DNA from: Primula veris
Lineage: Eukaryota; Streptophyta; Magnoliopsida; Ericales; Primulaceae
DNA length: 64,000 nt
Assembly (NCBI GenBank): GCA_963682055.1
Contig: OY821749.1
Span: 30,635,631-30,699,630 of the forward strand
Reading direction: 5' to 3'
This document shows positions 22,556 to 34,099 of this stretch, one piece after another. A program made the translations under genes and the position numbers. The stretch's first letter is position 1. Each line of letters opens with the position of its first letter. The notes below the pieces were generated by a model, which made no database searches, was not told the origin of the DNA, and saw only the letters and a list, made by a program, of their open reading frames with translations.

Positions 22556-25238
22556 TTACAATTTTTGGGTCTTTGAGAGACATCTCCATTGACCCACGCG
22601 AGGCCCTTTATCCAATAGCATTAGCAAACCTGCCTTATGAAGCGACCCTCCAAACAAATACCTGAACATAGTTTTAATATGATATGAGGTAAAAAACAGT
22701 AACAGAAGTCTGAAAAGCTACACGAAGAGAGTTCTAAAATGATACATAAATTGTTAGAAATTGCAAAAGTAATTCACTGCAAATACACAAGTTGAAATAA
22801 AGTTCATAACAATATTTGAGATAGTAAACAGGAACAAAAGTCTGAAATCTACAGGAAGAGAGTTCACAGATATAGTAATGCACAAGTTGTAGGAAATCGC
22901 TAAAATAGTTCATTGGTTACACAAGCTTATTGAAAATTATTTGATTTTTACTTCTCACAAGTACAGAGATATAAACTTCAGAGCTAAGGTTTAGAAAAAA
23001 TAAAGTCCCATAACCATAAAGCAAACAAAGAAGTGAAGTTGCAAGCCAAAGACCATCAAACTCTACAAGGTATCTAAGTCAGCAATAGGTCAACTAGATC
23101 CGGCGACTAAAAGTTATAACATCGCATGAAAGATAGAAATCATAAACAAATCAAAAGACAACTAGTAAACAATCTACTTACTTGGACCGGCGCGATTTCT
23201 TTTTCCAGAAAACGAAAGACCATATCAACTGATCAAAACAGGAAAAGAAAATGTAAGTAGTCAGGAAGAGATGTAGCAGAAACCTTCTCTGAATAGATAA
23301 AGGCTTAGTCAATAAGCAGATGCTAATACAATTTTTTTACTTCAACCGGACCAAGTTTAATCATTTTGTTGACTTACCATAATTTCTCAAAGGGAAAACT
23401 TGCTCGAGTAACTATGTTCCCACTCACAATAGTTTTTCTACAATCAACATACTTATTTGTTGCAAATTAAAGCTGTTAATTTTGCCACTATCAGTGATCT
23501 TGCTGGAACTCAGGAAACATATGATCAAGACAATCAATACCAGAAAAAATATAACCAGATATGAATCCCCCAGAAGCAGAACAATAATAGACAAATCAAA
23601 ATAAGTCCAGCATTAAGGAGATCAACCTGGGTTAACATTTTCTCGACATGCAAAAGTAAACATAATTCTACATAATAAAATAAGAACATCCTCCCTTAGA
23701 AATATCTTTTGTTAATAGGTGGAGTAACTTTGAAATGTCAATCTGAATTATTAAGAGCAAGAATCAGTATCAATTCACATCTCATGTATTATCATGGCAC
23801 CAACTTTTTAAATCATGTATTTTTCGTCCACTCTCAACGTATAGAAATGAACATTTCATAATTTCAAAGAATTTCAATATACTGGTGGGTGAAAATATAA
23901 GAGTAAGGCAACATATACAAAAGAAAATGGAATAAATCGCAACTTATATACCTTGAATACGGAAGTGGATGAAGAGTTCCCCACAGGAGACTGTTTCTTC
24001 ACAGGCATCTTTTTCGCTGGTGTCATTTCTTTACACAAATGCTGCGCAATCTCTTTCAACAACACAAGCTGAGCTTTATCTGTCCTCATAGAAATAATCG
24101 TCTTTCTCATCGACTCTCTATCTACCTCCAACGCCTGAAGACGCGTATACAGTTTCTGTATGTCCGCATCTCCCAAATCCATCTGTGCCAACTTCTCTCG
24201 AGGAGTAGTTAAATAATCATCCAAACCCTCAAAACCAGGTTTATTATTATCTTTATGAACAGAATCGATTGTGTACACTCTATCGCTCATGTTATCTTCC
24301 AATCCTGTATCTATGTTCCTCAATTTTGAATAGTTCGTTTGAAGATTTTCCTTTTTCCCTAACGTTGGAGATCCAATAGGAGAATAAGCATTATCGCTAG
24401 AGAACCTCCTCGTATGCCGAGGAGAGTGCCCCACGATCACCTTCTCAAGTACGTTTTTGGGGCTACAGGGAGGTCTTTTGTTCCTCTCTAATTGGTTGAT
24501 CCTAAATTCCAAATCCTTCAAATGATCACGAGACCTCGGTGTTTCACCAAATACGTATTTCTCCACATCATCACATACATAATCCTCACCTTCCATTTGT
24601 TCTTGGTTCTCGTACAGATTACATTTCAAGGGGGGATAGTCGTAACCACTAATAGCACTGTTATTCCTTGACATTGTCCCTTTCTCTTCTCCCTCTCCAT
24701 CCACCTCGACTTCGGAAAGCCCGTAACTCATCATCCGATGCTTATACGCTTGCATCTCGCAGTAAAGGGCTTGCATAGCCTCCTCTCTCTTGTACAACAG
24801 ATCCTCCATAGCTGAGAGCTCTTGTTGATCATGAGCCATTTTTTCATCGGCGAAACGTTTGAATTGCCGAAATTCCATTTGGATCTCTGCTTTCTCTCTC
24901 TGCAGCCTTAGGATCATCGACATTGCCTCGTTGGCAGCCGATGATGAGGCGTTTCTCTCCTCCTCTAATTCTAGAGAGAGTTCCTGTATAGTCTCCTGCT
25001 GGTTTGTGACCATCTCACGCAAAGCGTCTCGTTCGTTTGATATCTCGACCCGAGCTACTTGCGGAATGTCGAAGCCAGGGACCAAGAAATTCTCTCCTCC
25101 TTCTCCATTCTCATCGACTTTCCTCTTTACAGATCTGAGCCATGTCCCAGAGAGGTTTCGGTTCATCGAGGAGTTACATATACAATCACAATCGCAGCAT
25201 TTTACCAGACTCGTCGAGGGCTCGCCTTGTAAATCCAT
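22556..25238 (-). CDS. MYOB7: GTD-binding (DUF593) protein, myosin-binding protein 7-like (479 aa)
   Basis: Proteins with the GTD-binding domain bind the globular tails of plant class XI myosins and act as vesicle receptors in actin-based transport; MYOB7-type members form a subgroup. Exons on the minus strand: 25238-23952, 23228-23182, 22661-22556 (stop TAA), all in frame (1287+47+106 nt). The N terminus is Cys-rich (CCDCDCIC, residues 14-21) with TWLRSVKRK at 32-40. The GTD-binding coiled coil spans about 67-175 (NERDALREMV, RLQREKAEIQMEFRQFKRFADEK). A second predicted coil is near residues 355-410. The C-terminal exons encode an aromatic segment LIWSFVFWKKK and the tail RVGQWRCLSKTQKL, matching the family's ending. 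The single large first exon is typical. The MYOB7 assignment rests on recalled similarity; it could be another member of the subgroup. Confidence 0.88.
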
Positions 25239-25259
25239 ATCTCCAACCCGGTAATGAAT

Positions 25260-27650
25260 TTCGATATAAAAAGCTCCCTTTATATAAGAAATTACAATGC
25301 TTTGTTTACAATTTTTTATGCATTTGGCCCCAAAATCTTGAACCTTGAAGCTTCATGCATACACATCTCATTCAAGCACCTAAATCCTGGATAATTGAAC
25401 CTGATCCTCTTATATCCTCGAATCAAAAGAGAACCCTACAATAATCAAGAAAAAAACAACACAAATTCAATAAAAGCTAATCAGTGTTTGCAAAATTTTA
25501 AGCAGGCAAAAGAGGGTGGATTGAATTTGTTATCTAGAAACCGCAAGAGGAACTATAAAGGCGAAGAGTACCCCACATAAAATTTAACAAAATATTAAGG
25601 TCATTAACGTTTTACTAAACTGAGGACTTCGTCACAGAATGTTATAAAATCATGAGATAACACTACTATAATCAAGAAGAGGACTCAAATTAAATTTAAA
25701 CAAATGTAACCAATCAGCATAGTTTTAAGGAAGTATAAAGTTTGCATCTAAATTCTTTAACATATTGGAGCTGGTGGGGCAATAAAAGAGAAAATCACAG
25801 TCTCACAACAACAGTTTCTAACTACACAAAGTTTCTAACAGTTATAAAAAATAAGGCTCTTTGACGACATAATTTTGGGACTTTTGTTACCTAAATCATC
25901 TTAGATCAACAAATCAAGAGATAACACTACAAGAATCAATAAAAAATCAGATAAAACTAATTCTAACCAAACTCATTTGCATAATTGCAAGGAACTTACA
26001 GTGAATACAAAATATTTATCTTAATGGAGCTTGAGGGACAATTTGGAAGAAAATCTCACGAACATATCTAACATACTAACATCTCATATTTCAAAATTAA
26101 GGCTCTAATAACAGCTATGCATATGGCACCAAAGTCTTGAACCTTGAAGCAAATCAGCTAAAAACGTGTATATACAAAACATAAAAGGACCTATATTCAG
26201 GATTACTTGACTTAAAATTAATCATCAACGCTACAACAATCAATGAAGAACGAGATCAAATTGAATAGAATCTAATCAAACTGAGAAATTTCAAAAACAC
26301 ATAGTACGAAAATAAGGAAGAAAACACACATAACCTCGCAATGACACTTCCAAAACAAGCAAAATTTCCCACAATTTTCAAAAGTAAGGCTATCTATTAT
26401 CATAATGGCATACAATGTTTTCCTAAATTTTCAACCTTGAAGTTATACACGTGCATATACATGTCATTCAGGGACCTAATTTGAGGATTATTTAGAAGAA
26501 AAAAACATAACTGATAACCCCACAATGACACTTCCAAACAATCAAAACTTCCAACATTTCCAAAAGTAAGGCGCTTTATTAACAGAGTGTAAATAGGGTT
26601 CCCCTAAATTTTCAACCTTGAAGCTATACATATCACTGAAGAACCTAATTTTGAGAATTATTTTAAAAAAACCGCAATCACAATTCCCACATACTACTCC
26701 AAACAACCAAAATTTTCCAACATGTCTCAAAATTAAGTCGTATTAACCGAATGTGATATACATGTCCCCAAAATCTTAAACCTTGAAGCTATACACGTCT
26801 ATACATAAAACATCATTCAAAAACCTCATTTCTGGGGTAATTATCTAAATATTTCATTATCCAAAATCCAAGAATAACGCTGCAACCAAATTTATTGCAC
26901 GAACGTCAACGGAAGATAAGGTAGAAAAAATGACACTTTTTAAAAAAACTTCTAACATTTTTCTAAAACTAAGGCTCCATTAACAGAATTTTGTACCTTG
27001 CACATGTATATACAATTTATCTACCAATCTAATACCTAATTTCCGGGTCAATTACGGATTACCTAACATCTATTTATATACCAATTTCAGAGATAGAGCT
27101 ACAATAATAAATATAGAACCAAATCAAATTCTACAAAATATGAAAATAAACTCGCATAGTTCGAAGGAGCTTGAAGGACTATAAAGATGAAAACAACACA
27201 TTTATAAAAAACAAAAATTTCCTAAAATAATATAAATCTAAGGCTCTATTAACAGAATCAATAGATACCTAATTTCCTTATTATTTACCTTAAAATCTTT
27301 TCATATCAACAAAGCAATAGATAAAGCTACAATAATCAATAAATAACCAAACAAAACCCAATAAAATCTAACCAACAAGGTAAAAAAAAAAATGACACAT
27401 TTAAAAAAATCAAAATTTCCTACGTAATTCAAAATTAAGGCTCGATATATTAACATAATAATTACAATACCCAGTTTCTGGATAATTTACCTCATATCTC
27501 TTATATTCAACAAATTAATAGATATTAAAAACCAAATCAAATAGTAGTCAAAACATAACCAAATTCAAATTCGAAAAAAAAAAAACCATTAATTCCTTTT
27601 TTAATTTTAAATATCTACCTTGTAGGAGCTGGAAAAAAAAAGGATTGTAC
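25260..27650 (-). repeat. Degenerate tandem array, about eight or nine units of 160-320 bp
   Basis: Recurring words on the plus strand include AAAATTAAGGCTC, CTTGAACCTTGAAGC, ACCTAATTT..GGATTATTTA, CTACAATAATCAATAA and AAATTTCCAACATTT. Clear anchors: CTTGAACCTTGAAGC-like at 25339, 26140, 26431, 26617 and 26779; AAGGCTC-like at 25853, 26100, 26387, 26972, 27240 and 27437; GGAGCTTGA/GGAGCTGG at 25767, 26026, 27168 and 27624. The array fills the region directly upstream of the myosin-binding-like gene, probably its 5' UTR intron. Confidence 0.8.
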
Positions 27651-27700
27651 GGAGAGAGGCAAAATTTAGAGAGAGAGAGAATCGAAAAAACTCTATATTT
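27619..27700 (-). other. Inferred 5' UTR exon of the GTD-binding protein gene
   Basis: On the minus strand a CT-rich leader (ATTCTCTCTCTCTAAATTTTG) leads to CCAGCTCCTACAAG|GTAGAT, a good donor at 27619/27618. The exon-end word GCTCCTACAAG recurs in altered form through the adjacent array. A TATA-like TTATATAAAGGG at about 25276-25287 leaves open a second, closer promoter instead. Confidence 0.4.
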
Positions 27701-29629
27701 TTGTTTTAATGTTTAATGTGTTTTGAAATTCTATTTTCATGCATTGTGTTATAGAATCTAATTTTAGAGCGAAAATAATGCAAATGGTATTTAATTAAAT
27801 AAAGAGAGGGGGGAATTAGATGGACGGATAGGATTCGGTGATGATGGAAATGGACGGCTGAGATTGTTTTGTGATCTTAACGAACGGAAAACGAAAAAGC
27901 TACCTAATCACGTGTAAAAGCTGGTTTACAAAGATCGTCCCTGTAGTTTGTACTGAGTTGCTGTGTTGATACACCTGATTTGAATTTTGTATAACACATG
28001 TGTGGCTTGTTGCTAAATCTGTTACAGATTTTTCAGAATAGCAACCACTATTGTATGTTACTGTTTTGTGGCTAAACAACGGGAGGTGGGACCATTACTT
28101 GGGAACGGTATGAGCTGAAGTTCGAAGCAGGGTATGAGTTATGAGGGGGTTAACGGTGGCTACATTCACCCCATATTATTAAACATCTACTAAGCAACAT
28201 AAATTTTACGAATAAATTTTGAAATTTCAGCGATCCCCGTTATCGACTCCTAGAACACTCGTTGAAGCATGTTCATTTATCATCATGTATAGGGGGATAA
28301 AAGACTATAATAGGTTCCGTAAATTTTGGTTAAATTACATGAAACAAAATTATTTTTTACCAATATATTTGGGTTATGGCCTTCTTTGTCCTCCTCGTAG
28401 TTTTAAATTTCAAAAAAAATATATGCAAGTTTGGGAAAAGAGAAGAGAAAATAGTATGGAATACGAATATGTTAAAATAACTAAAGAAATTAATATTTTT
28501 AATTTCAAAAGGACATGCTACTACTCTTGAAATTCTCATAACTAACATAAATAATACTCCTTTCAAAACATCAAGACCCTTTAAAAAAACTCAATTATTC
28601 CATACTATTACTTCTATTTGTTTAAATATGATAATTTAACGAAACTAAATATCGCTTTCACCGTATTTTAATTTTTTTTTTCTTTCTTTCAAAACATAGC
28701 ACTTTAATGTCAGTTCTTTACTGTTATTTGAAATTATTGGGGTAAAACATGGTTTTCTTTAAACAATGGGAACAATTTGTGTGATTTACCCTAAAACGAA
28801 TTAACCGCGGGACAAAATATTATCCGGTTTTTTATAGAGATAAAAAAGAAGGTAAGAAAAAGAGTAGTCAGCAATTATCACCTTTGATGGACTGATTAGT
28901 CGGAGGACTAGATTTTGGTAAAAATAATAATTATCTGGATTAATATTCAGGCAGATATTACTTTATTTTTCTTCTATTGTTAGTAGTTACGAAGTTATTT
29001 TTATTCGCAAAACATATGACTCTAATAAATATGAGTAATTGTATGTTTGTATGCTTTGGTAAAAAACTTTTAGATGTTGTATGTTTTGGACATTGTCCCC
29101 TTATATGGATGTAGAAACGAATGAAAAGTTTTTGATTTCAAATATTTTCTATTATTTTGACTATAGAAAAAAGTATAATACCACAATAAGGGATATTTAA
29201 TATATAGGACCCATGTAAAACATAACGACATTGAAATAACCTTTGAAATTGTATACTAAAATTATTTTTGGTGCTTATCAGAGAAGTATGAGTTGTGTCA
29301 TTCAATATGTCGTATTGATTATCATTCTAAACACCAAAAGAACATGAAATTTAGTTCTATAACTCGACATGTTGTTTTCATTCTGTTAAAGCACCAAAAG
29401 AACATGAAATAAAAAAAACTGCAATATTCTATCCAGAAGTTGTAACGTTAATAGAAAAAGTGCATTATTTCACGTGAGTAAAGGACCATACATGTAGCAT
29501 AGAGTGTGGGATACGCATATATTGGTGAAAAGCATGTAAAGTAAAAAGGAAATATATATATATATATATATATATAATTCGTTTTTGAAATATACGTTGA
29601 TTATAAAATAATGTTTGATTTAGTGAGAG

Positions 29630-29783
29630 TCAAAAGCTGTCACAAGTCTGTCGCTAATTTAAAAATCTGTCACAAATTGACTAAACTGTTACAAAACCGT
29701 CATAAAAACCGTCGCTAATAAGCTCATAACAAAAAATACCGTTACTAATCCCGTCGCTATTTGAGTATTTTTTTTTGTAGTGG
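29630..29783 (+). mobile_element. Right-end relic of a CACTA (En/Spm-like) element
   Basis: GTCGCTAAT and CTGTCACAA words repeat at least six times in about 130 bp (subterminal repeat style), followed by TTTTTTTTGTAGTG. That is the inverse of the CACTACAAAAA terminus typical of CACTA elements. I found no matching left end, so only a fragment or solo end is claimed. Confidence 0.5.
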
Positions 29784-30934
29784 TAGTCAATTGTCATGTA
29801 GAATTTATAATTGATGGGCAATGAATATGAATTATGGGCGACGGGTTAAAACTCTATATTTACACATGTCATCGATATGTTGTATTAATATATACCAAAA
29901 AACTAGGAAGTTTTTTTTTTCTAAAAACAAAAATACTACGATTCCAATCCAAATGAATTTATTAAGGGATTTTATTAATTAGTTCATTTTTATTTTTATA
30001 TAAATAAATCTTATTACGTACCAATAACGCATACAACAAGTAAAATATGACTATGGTCTATGAAACTTTGTCAATCATATCATCAAAACTCATCAGTCAA
30101 ATGAGCTCGATCGGAGATCTATTAATCTATTTTAAGCAGCGACCGTTTAAATATTTCCTCGAAATGAAAAACAAACAAAACTTTGAAACTTTTGTTGTAC
30201 TCGAAATTAATGAATAGAACAACAAATTACCGTTGTGGTTGCAGGAACATTTTTAAAGGAAATAGTGAAATACCATGTTTCTTTTGCTTTTCCCCTTTTG
30301 TTAAATACAAGGAAACATTAGAAATAAAAAAAAAAGGTAAACATTTAATTCTAACTTAAATATCCTCTGAAAGACAAAGAGTAACATATTCTTAGTCATG
30401 CATGCATGCATATTATAATAAAGTACTTCTTTTTGGACCAGTTGGTTTCTATAAATATTATAACTGTCGATGGTCATTAATTGGTCAAGAAATAAATAAA
30501 CCACAAACCTGGAAAGTCAAAGTCACTACCAAATTTTGATCTTAATTCTTACCTATTACCAGCTAATAAAGTTATATTTCAGCATGCTTTCATGCCTAGT
30601 ATCTCGTTTAACTACACTATAATGGTAAACTGGTAATTAATTAAGGCTAAAGCAATGAGAATAAATACTAAAAACCTTCCAAATTAATAGTGATCAGAAC
30701 TGAGAAGTATGTGTCTTAGGATAGTAGTTTTTTCTTAAATAGAACTTGTTTTAGGGTCAGCTTAATCATTATTTTCTTCATATGAGCTGTGAGTCAATTG
30801 TTTGAGTATTGAAGTACAATAATGCTAATGAGTCAGATTGATCTAATCAGACTCTCAACAGACCAGTTCTTAATGTAAATTTAGAATTTTATTTTCACTC
30901 CGAAATTTAAGAGTATGCTATTCGGCTATATATT

Positions 30935-31245
30935 TAATTAATATTTAAGTTTATGGTAGTCTCGAATATGGTTCTATAATATTATATTTTTATTTTTATT
31001 TTGTTGAATCGTCAAATAAAATATATTAAAATCATTAAAATTTTAAATATTTTTAATTAATATTTAAGTTTATGTTAGTCTCAACTAGGGTTCCATAAAT
31101 ATTATATTTGAGGTTTTATTTTGTTGAATAGTCAAATAAAATATGTTAAAATCATTAAAAATTTAAATATTTTTAATTAATATTTAAGTTTAGGTAGTCT
31201 TAAATAGGGTTTCATAAATATTATATTTGAGTTTTTATTTTTGCT
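30935..31245. repeat. Tandem repeat, period about 119-120 bp, 2.6 copies
   Basis: Units begin TAATTAATATTTAAGTTTA at 30935, 31054 and 31174. They continue with TAGTCTC..TAGGGTTCCATAAATATTATATTT, GTTGAATCGTCAAATAAAAT and ATTAAAATCATTAAAA. The third unit is incomplete. It lies about 200 bp upstream of the tRNA gene. Confidence 0.88.
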
Positions 31246-31426
31246 TTGATTGAGTGTTAAAAGAATTCTAAAAATTACATAAAAAACTATCTGATTAAGA
31301 CAGTCTGACTTTATAGCGTTATTGATTTAAGTATGACATTTGCTCAGTAGGTTGAAGTTTCAAACTAAATATAATAGTAGATCATATAATAGACTAGATT
31401 CTAAAGTATGAATGGTTTGAATAAAA

Positions 31427-31499
31427 GCGTCTGTAGCTCAGTGGATAGAGCGTCTGTTTCCTAAGCAGAAGGTCGTAGGTTCGACCCCTACCTGACGCG
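31427..31499 (+). tRNA. tRNA-Arg (anticodon CCT)
   Basis: A 73-nt cloverleaf. Acceptor stem GCGTCTG pairs with CTGACGC except one T-T, with discriminator G. The D arm GCTC..GAGC contains the A box TAGCTCAGTGG. The anticodon stem TCTGT/GCAGA carries loop TTCCTAA with anticodon CCT at 31460-31462, reading codon AGG. The T arm GTAGG TTCGACC CCTAC contains the B box GGTTCGACCCC. There is no intron. A TTTT run at about 31511 could end Pol III transcription. Confidence 0.95.
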
Positions 31500-31740
31500 A
31501 TTACTTTATATTTTCTCAATTTAAATCTTCTATATCAGTTTTTATATTTTTTGTAACGCAATTATTTACCAACCTACATTTCCTAAGGTGCATGTTTTGA
31601 TGCAAATTTATGTGGCGCGATTACATTCTATTTTTCCAATTTAAATTTTCTATATCATTTTTTTCCTTTTTTTTTTTAACTTACCAACCTGTATTTTCTT
31701 AACATATATTCAGGTTCCATGTTTAGATGCTAATTTATGT
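31494..31740. repeat. Two-copy tandem repeat starting in the tRNA 3' end, period 120 bp
   Basis: Unit 1 starts GACGCGATTAC at 31494, in the last tRNA bases; unit 2 starts GGCGCGATTAC at 31614. Both share CAATTTAAAT.TTCTATATCA, TTACCAACCT, ATTT.CTTAA and a final AATTTATGT. The copies differ by substitutions and T-run length. Confidence 0.85.
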
Positions 31741-31747
31741 CCATCCT

Positions 31748-32100
31748 GTTAGCTAAAAATACAATTTTTTGTCTCCATTAGTTATGTTAAATCATATGTT
31801 ATCTTTATATATGTTAAAAAAGTTGTCAAAGATAACAATGTTTTTAATGTTGTTAATTGATGATGTGACAAAATACCATTAATTTGAACGTGAACTCTAT
31901 TTCAATTATTACTATTTTAGTTGCTATTTTAGTAGAATTTACAAAATGACTAATTAATGAGATTTCAATTAATAATTAATTTTAATTAAAATTCAATATT
32001 TTTGTTAAGTTAATACAATATGTGTCATTTAACATGCAATTAAATGATGATGTGTCAAAATTAATATTATTAAAATTAACACAACTATTATGGATGGTCT
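31748..32100 (-). mobile_element. MITE family A, copy lacking its outer left terminus
   Basis: It is the inverse of the 4317-4740 element. Shared blocks include TTTTTGTCTCCATTAGTTATG, GTTGTTAATTGATGATGTGAC and the end TAACACAACTATTATGGATG. About 45 bp at the inner end, next to the tRNA-derived repeat, are missing or replaced. Confidence 0.75.
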
Positions 32101-32149
32101 AAAACCTATTTCCTCCCTGTTTTATACTATGCCCATAGTTACACCCGAA

Positions 32150-33420
32150 AACTAAGGTCAACTTTGTTGGCCCGTGTGCTAACCTTAGAGGGGGGGTGAA
32201 TAAGGTTTATGGCGATTTTCGCCTAATTAAAATTCTAAGCAACTAACACCTAACTAATGCAATTCTAAGCTTAAGCGTTATAACAAGAGTTAAAGAATTG
32301 CTAGAATTACTTAACGCAAACAAGAAAATAAGCAATAAAATAAGTTGCGTAAAATAAAAGTAAGGGAAAGGAATTGACACCCCGATTTATAGAGGTTCGG
32401 CAAACGCGCCTACGTCCTCTCCTCGGTACTACCGAGTATTTCACTAAAAATGTTCTTGCGGATATTACAAATCCTATTGAGCTCAATCGACCGATTGGCT
32501 CACCCTCTACCCGGGGTTCCTACTCTTGATACAAGTGCAAGAGAACACGTCTACGAGTCTACGACTCCCCCTCAATTTATGAGTACCCGAATGAAAAACC
32601 TAGAGCTTTTAAGCTTCACTTGCTTACAAAGCCTCTACCCGTTCACTCGCTCACAATTGAGTTTATAAAACACTCGATACAAATTTAGTTACAAAAATGT
32701 AACTTCGCTCACGATTCTAATTGCTTCTTAAAAAGCTAATTGGTGAGTTGTTGATGATGATCGAGCTTGAATCTCCTTTTCTTTGATTTCCCTCTTTCTC
32801 GAATATATTCACCAAAATGGTGATTTTAGGGTTTTTATGAGAGAGGTTGAAGGATGTTAATAGATATTGTAATTGGTGATTTAGGAGAGAGATTGGGGTG
32901 GTTTATATAACAGCAAAGTCTGTTTTTCTGGGTTATGACCGTTGAAGATATAACATCTCTTTTCCAGAATAAGCTGAAAAGCTGTTTTCGAAAACTGCAG
33001 AAAACGATCGGTCGTTTTCTACAGTCGATCGGTCGTTTTACAGAAAACGACCGGTCGTTTTCTGAAAACGATCGGTCGTTTTTATACTGGACTCACTGGA
33101 AGAAATTTGATCAAAAACGATCGGTCGTTTTTGTCCAGTCGATCGGTCGACTGTAATCCTGGTCCCGTAAATCTTCGAATGCTCATAACTCCTTCGTTTT
33201 AGCTCCGATTCTGGTTCCGCTTGAACCTATGGCTTCGTTATCGAATGCTCTATCATTTAAAGACCTGAAATGTATATTTTCTCTTCTTTGGAAAAGACAA
33301 GCATTATATCAATGAAATAGAGAAATAGTAAAATCATTAAAACATAATCAAGGTTATAATCAAAATCATTATTGAACTCTAAGTTCAACAAACTTTATCT
33401 TTCCTAACTGTTATATTTCT
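32150..33420. mobile_element. Unclassified dispersed-repeat segment with GAGGGGGGGTGAATA head
   Basis: The segment starts near TTAGAGGGGGGGTGAATAAG. It includes a GC-richer block with GATTTATAGAGGTTCGGC and CCTACGTCCTCTCC (about 32380-32420), then the CGATCGGTCG cluster. I recall this head-and-block combination from dispersed repeats in other dicot genomes but cannot name the family. No terminal repeats were found, so the borders are approximate. Confidence 0.45.
33004..33154. repeat. Cluster of six CGA(T/C)CGGTCG motifs
   Basis: The motif occurs in contexts AAAACGATCGGTCGTTTT, AGTCGATCGGTCGTTTT and AACGACCGGTCGTTTT. Most copies are self-complementary around the centre, so single strands could fold. 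Spacing is irregular (about 16-50 bp). Confidence 0.85.
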
Positions 33421-33837
33421 TATTTAGTTGGTGTAGTTAGACTTCTTAGATTTTATAAGTCCGTTCACTGTCCATGCGATGTTCTATCGTGTATGTCTCG
33501 TTTGCGAGTCACACATGCTCGGTTGAAAGTATATCTACATGACTATATGTACGTTTATGTAAACTGTGTATGTTCTGTAACTCGTATATGTTCTGTAAGC
33601 TGGCTTTTGTTCATTGCACACCAAATTGCTTACTTGAACGAACTGTTACGATGCATAAATGAGAAAAGAAAAACAAGGTCTATAATGAAACCGGACTTGA
33701 AATGTAAATCTCAATCAGTTAGGACTAAATAAATAATGTTCTTCATACTCGATAGGGTGAGCTCTGAAAGGCTACTCTTGTACTCGAGTCTGCTTTTTTT
33801 TAATCGTGCTGCTTCTCCACTACCATGAGCTTCCTTC

Positions 33838-33955
33838 TTAGTCGTCAATCACTTGACGTTGATTCTCTTTCATCGCCTTCAGATTATCGGTCAACCACTT
33901 TTTGACCACCTCTACATCCTTCTTCTGCAACACTTTAAGATAAATCTCATGAAAT
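33838..33955 (-). pseudogene. Short coding-like relic of unknown origin
   Basis: On the minus strand about 38 codons read FHEIYLKVLQKKDVEVVKKW and on to ENQRQVIDD before a TAA. It has amphipathic, charged, protein-like composition unlike the surrounding AT-rich noise. A stop lies just upstream and there is no start or splice context. It may be an exon scrap of a transposon or captured gene; I do not recognise the family. Confidence 0.3.
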
Positions 33956-34099
33956 CATGATCTCATCCATCAGATATTGACATGAATATAATGAAATTGG
34001 ACTAATGTGTAATGAAGGGGATATAGTGGACTGATATGAATAGAATCTTGACTGAAAAATGGCATACGGATGGATCGGAAAGGGCGTAACACCCGATAC

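Larger units (their letters stand above)
27700..31426. other. Intergenic AT-rich region; no protein gene recognised
   Basis: Contents: an (AT)n microsatellite at 29552-29576, a CACTA-like end at about 29630-29783, and a 120-bp tandem repeat at 30935-31245. Short frames (up to about 100 codons at 28219-28530) show no family signature. Confidence 0.55.

Noticed and set aside
24859..25348. 131- and 68-codon plus-strand frames
   Set aside because: They are antisense to the large coding exon of the GTD-binding protein.
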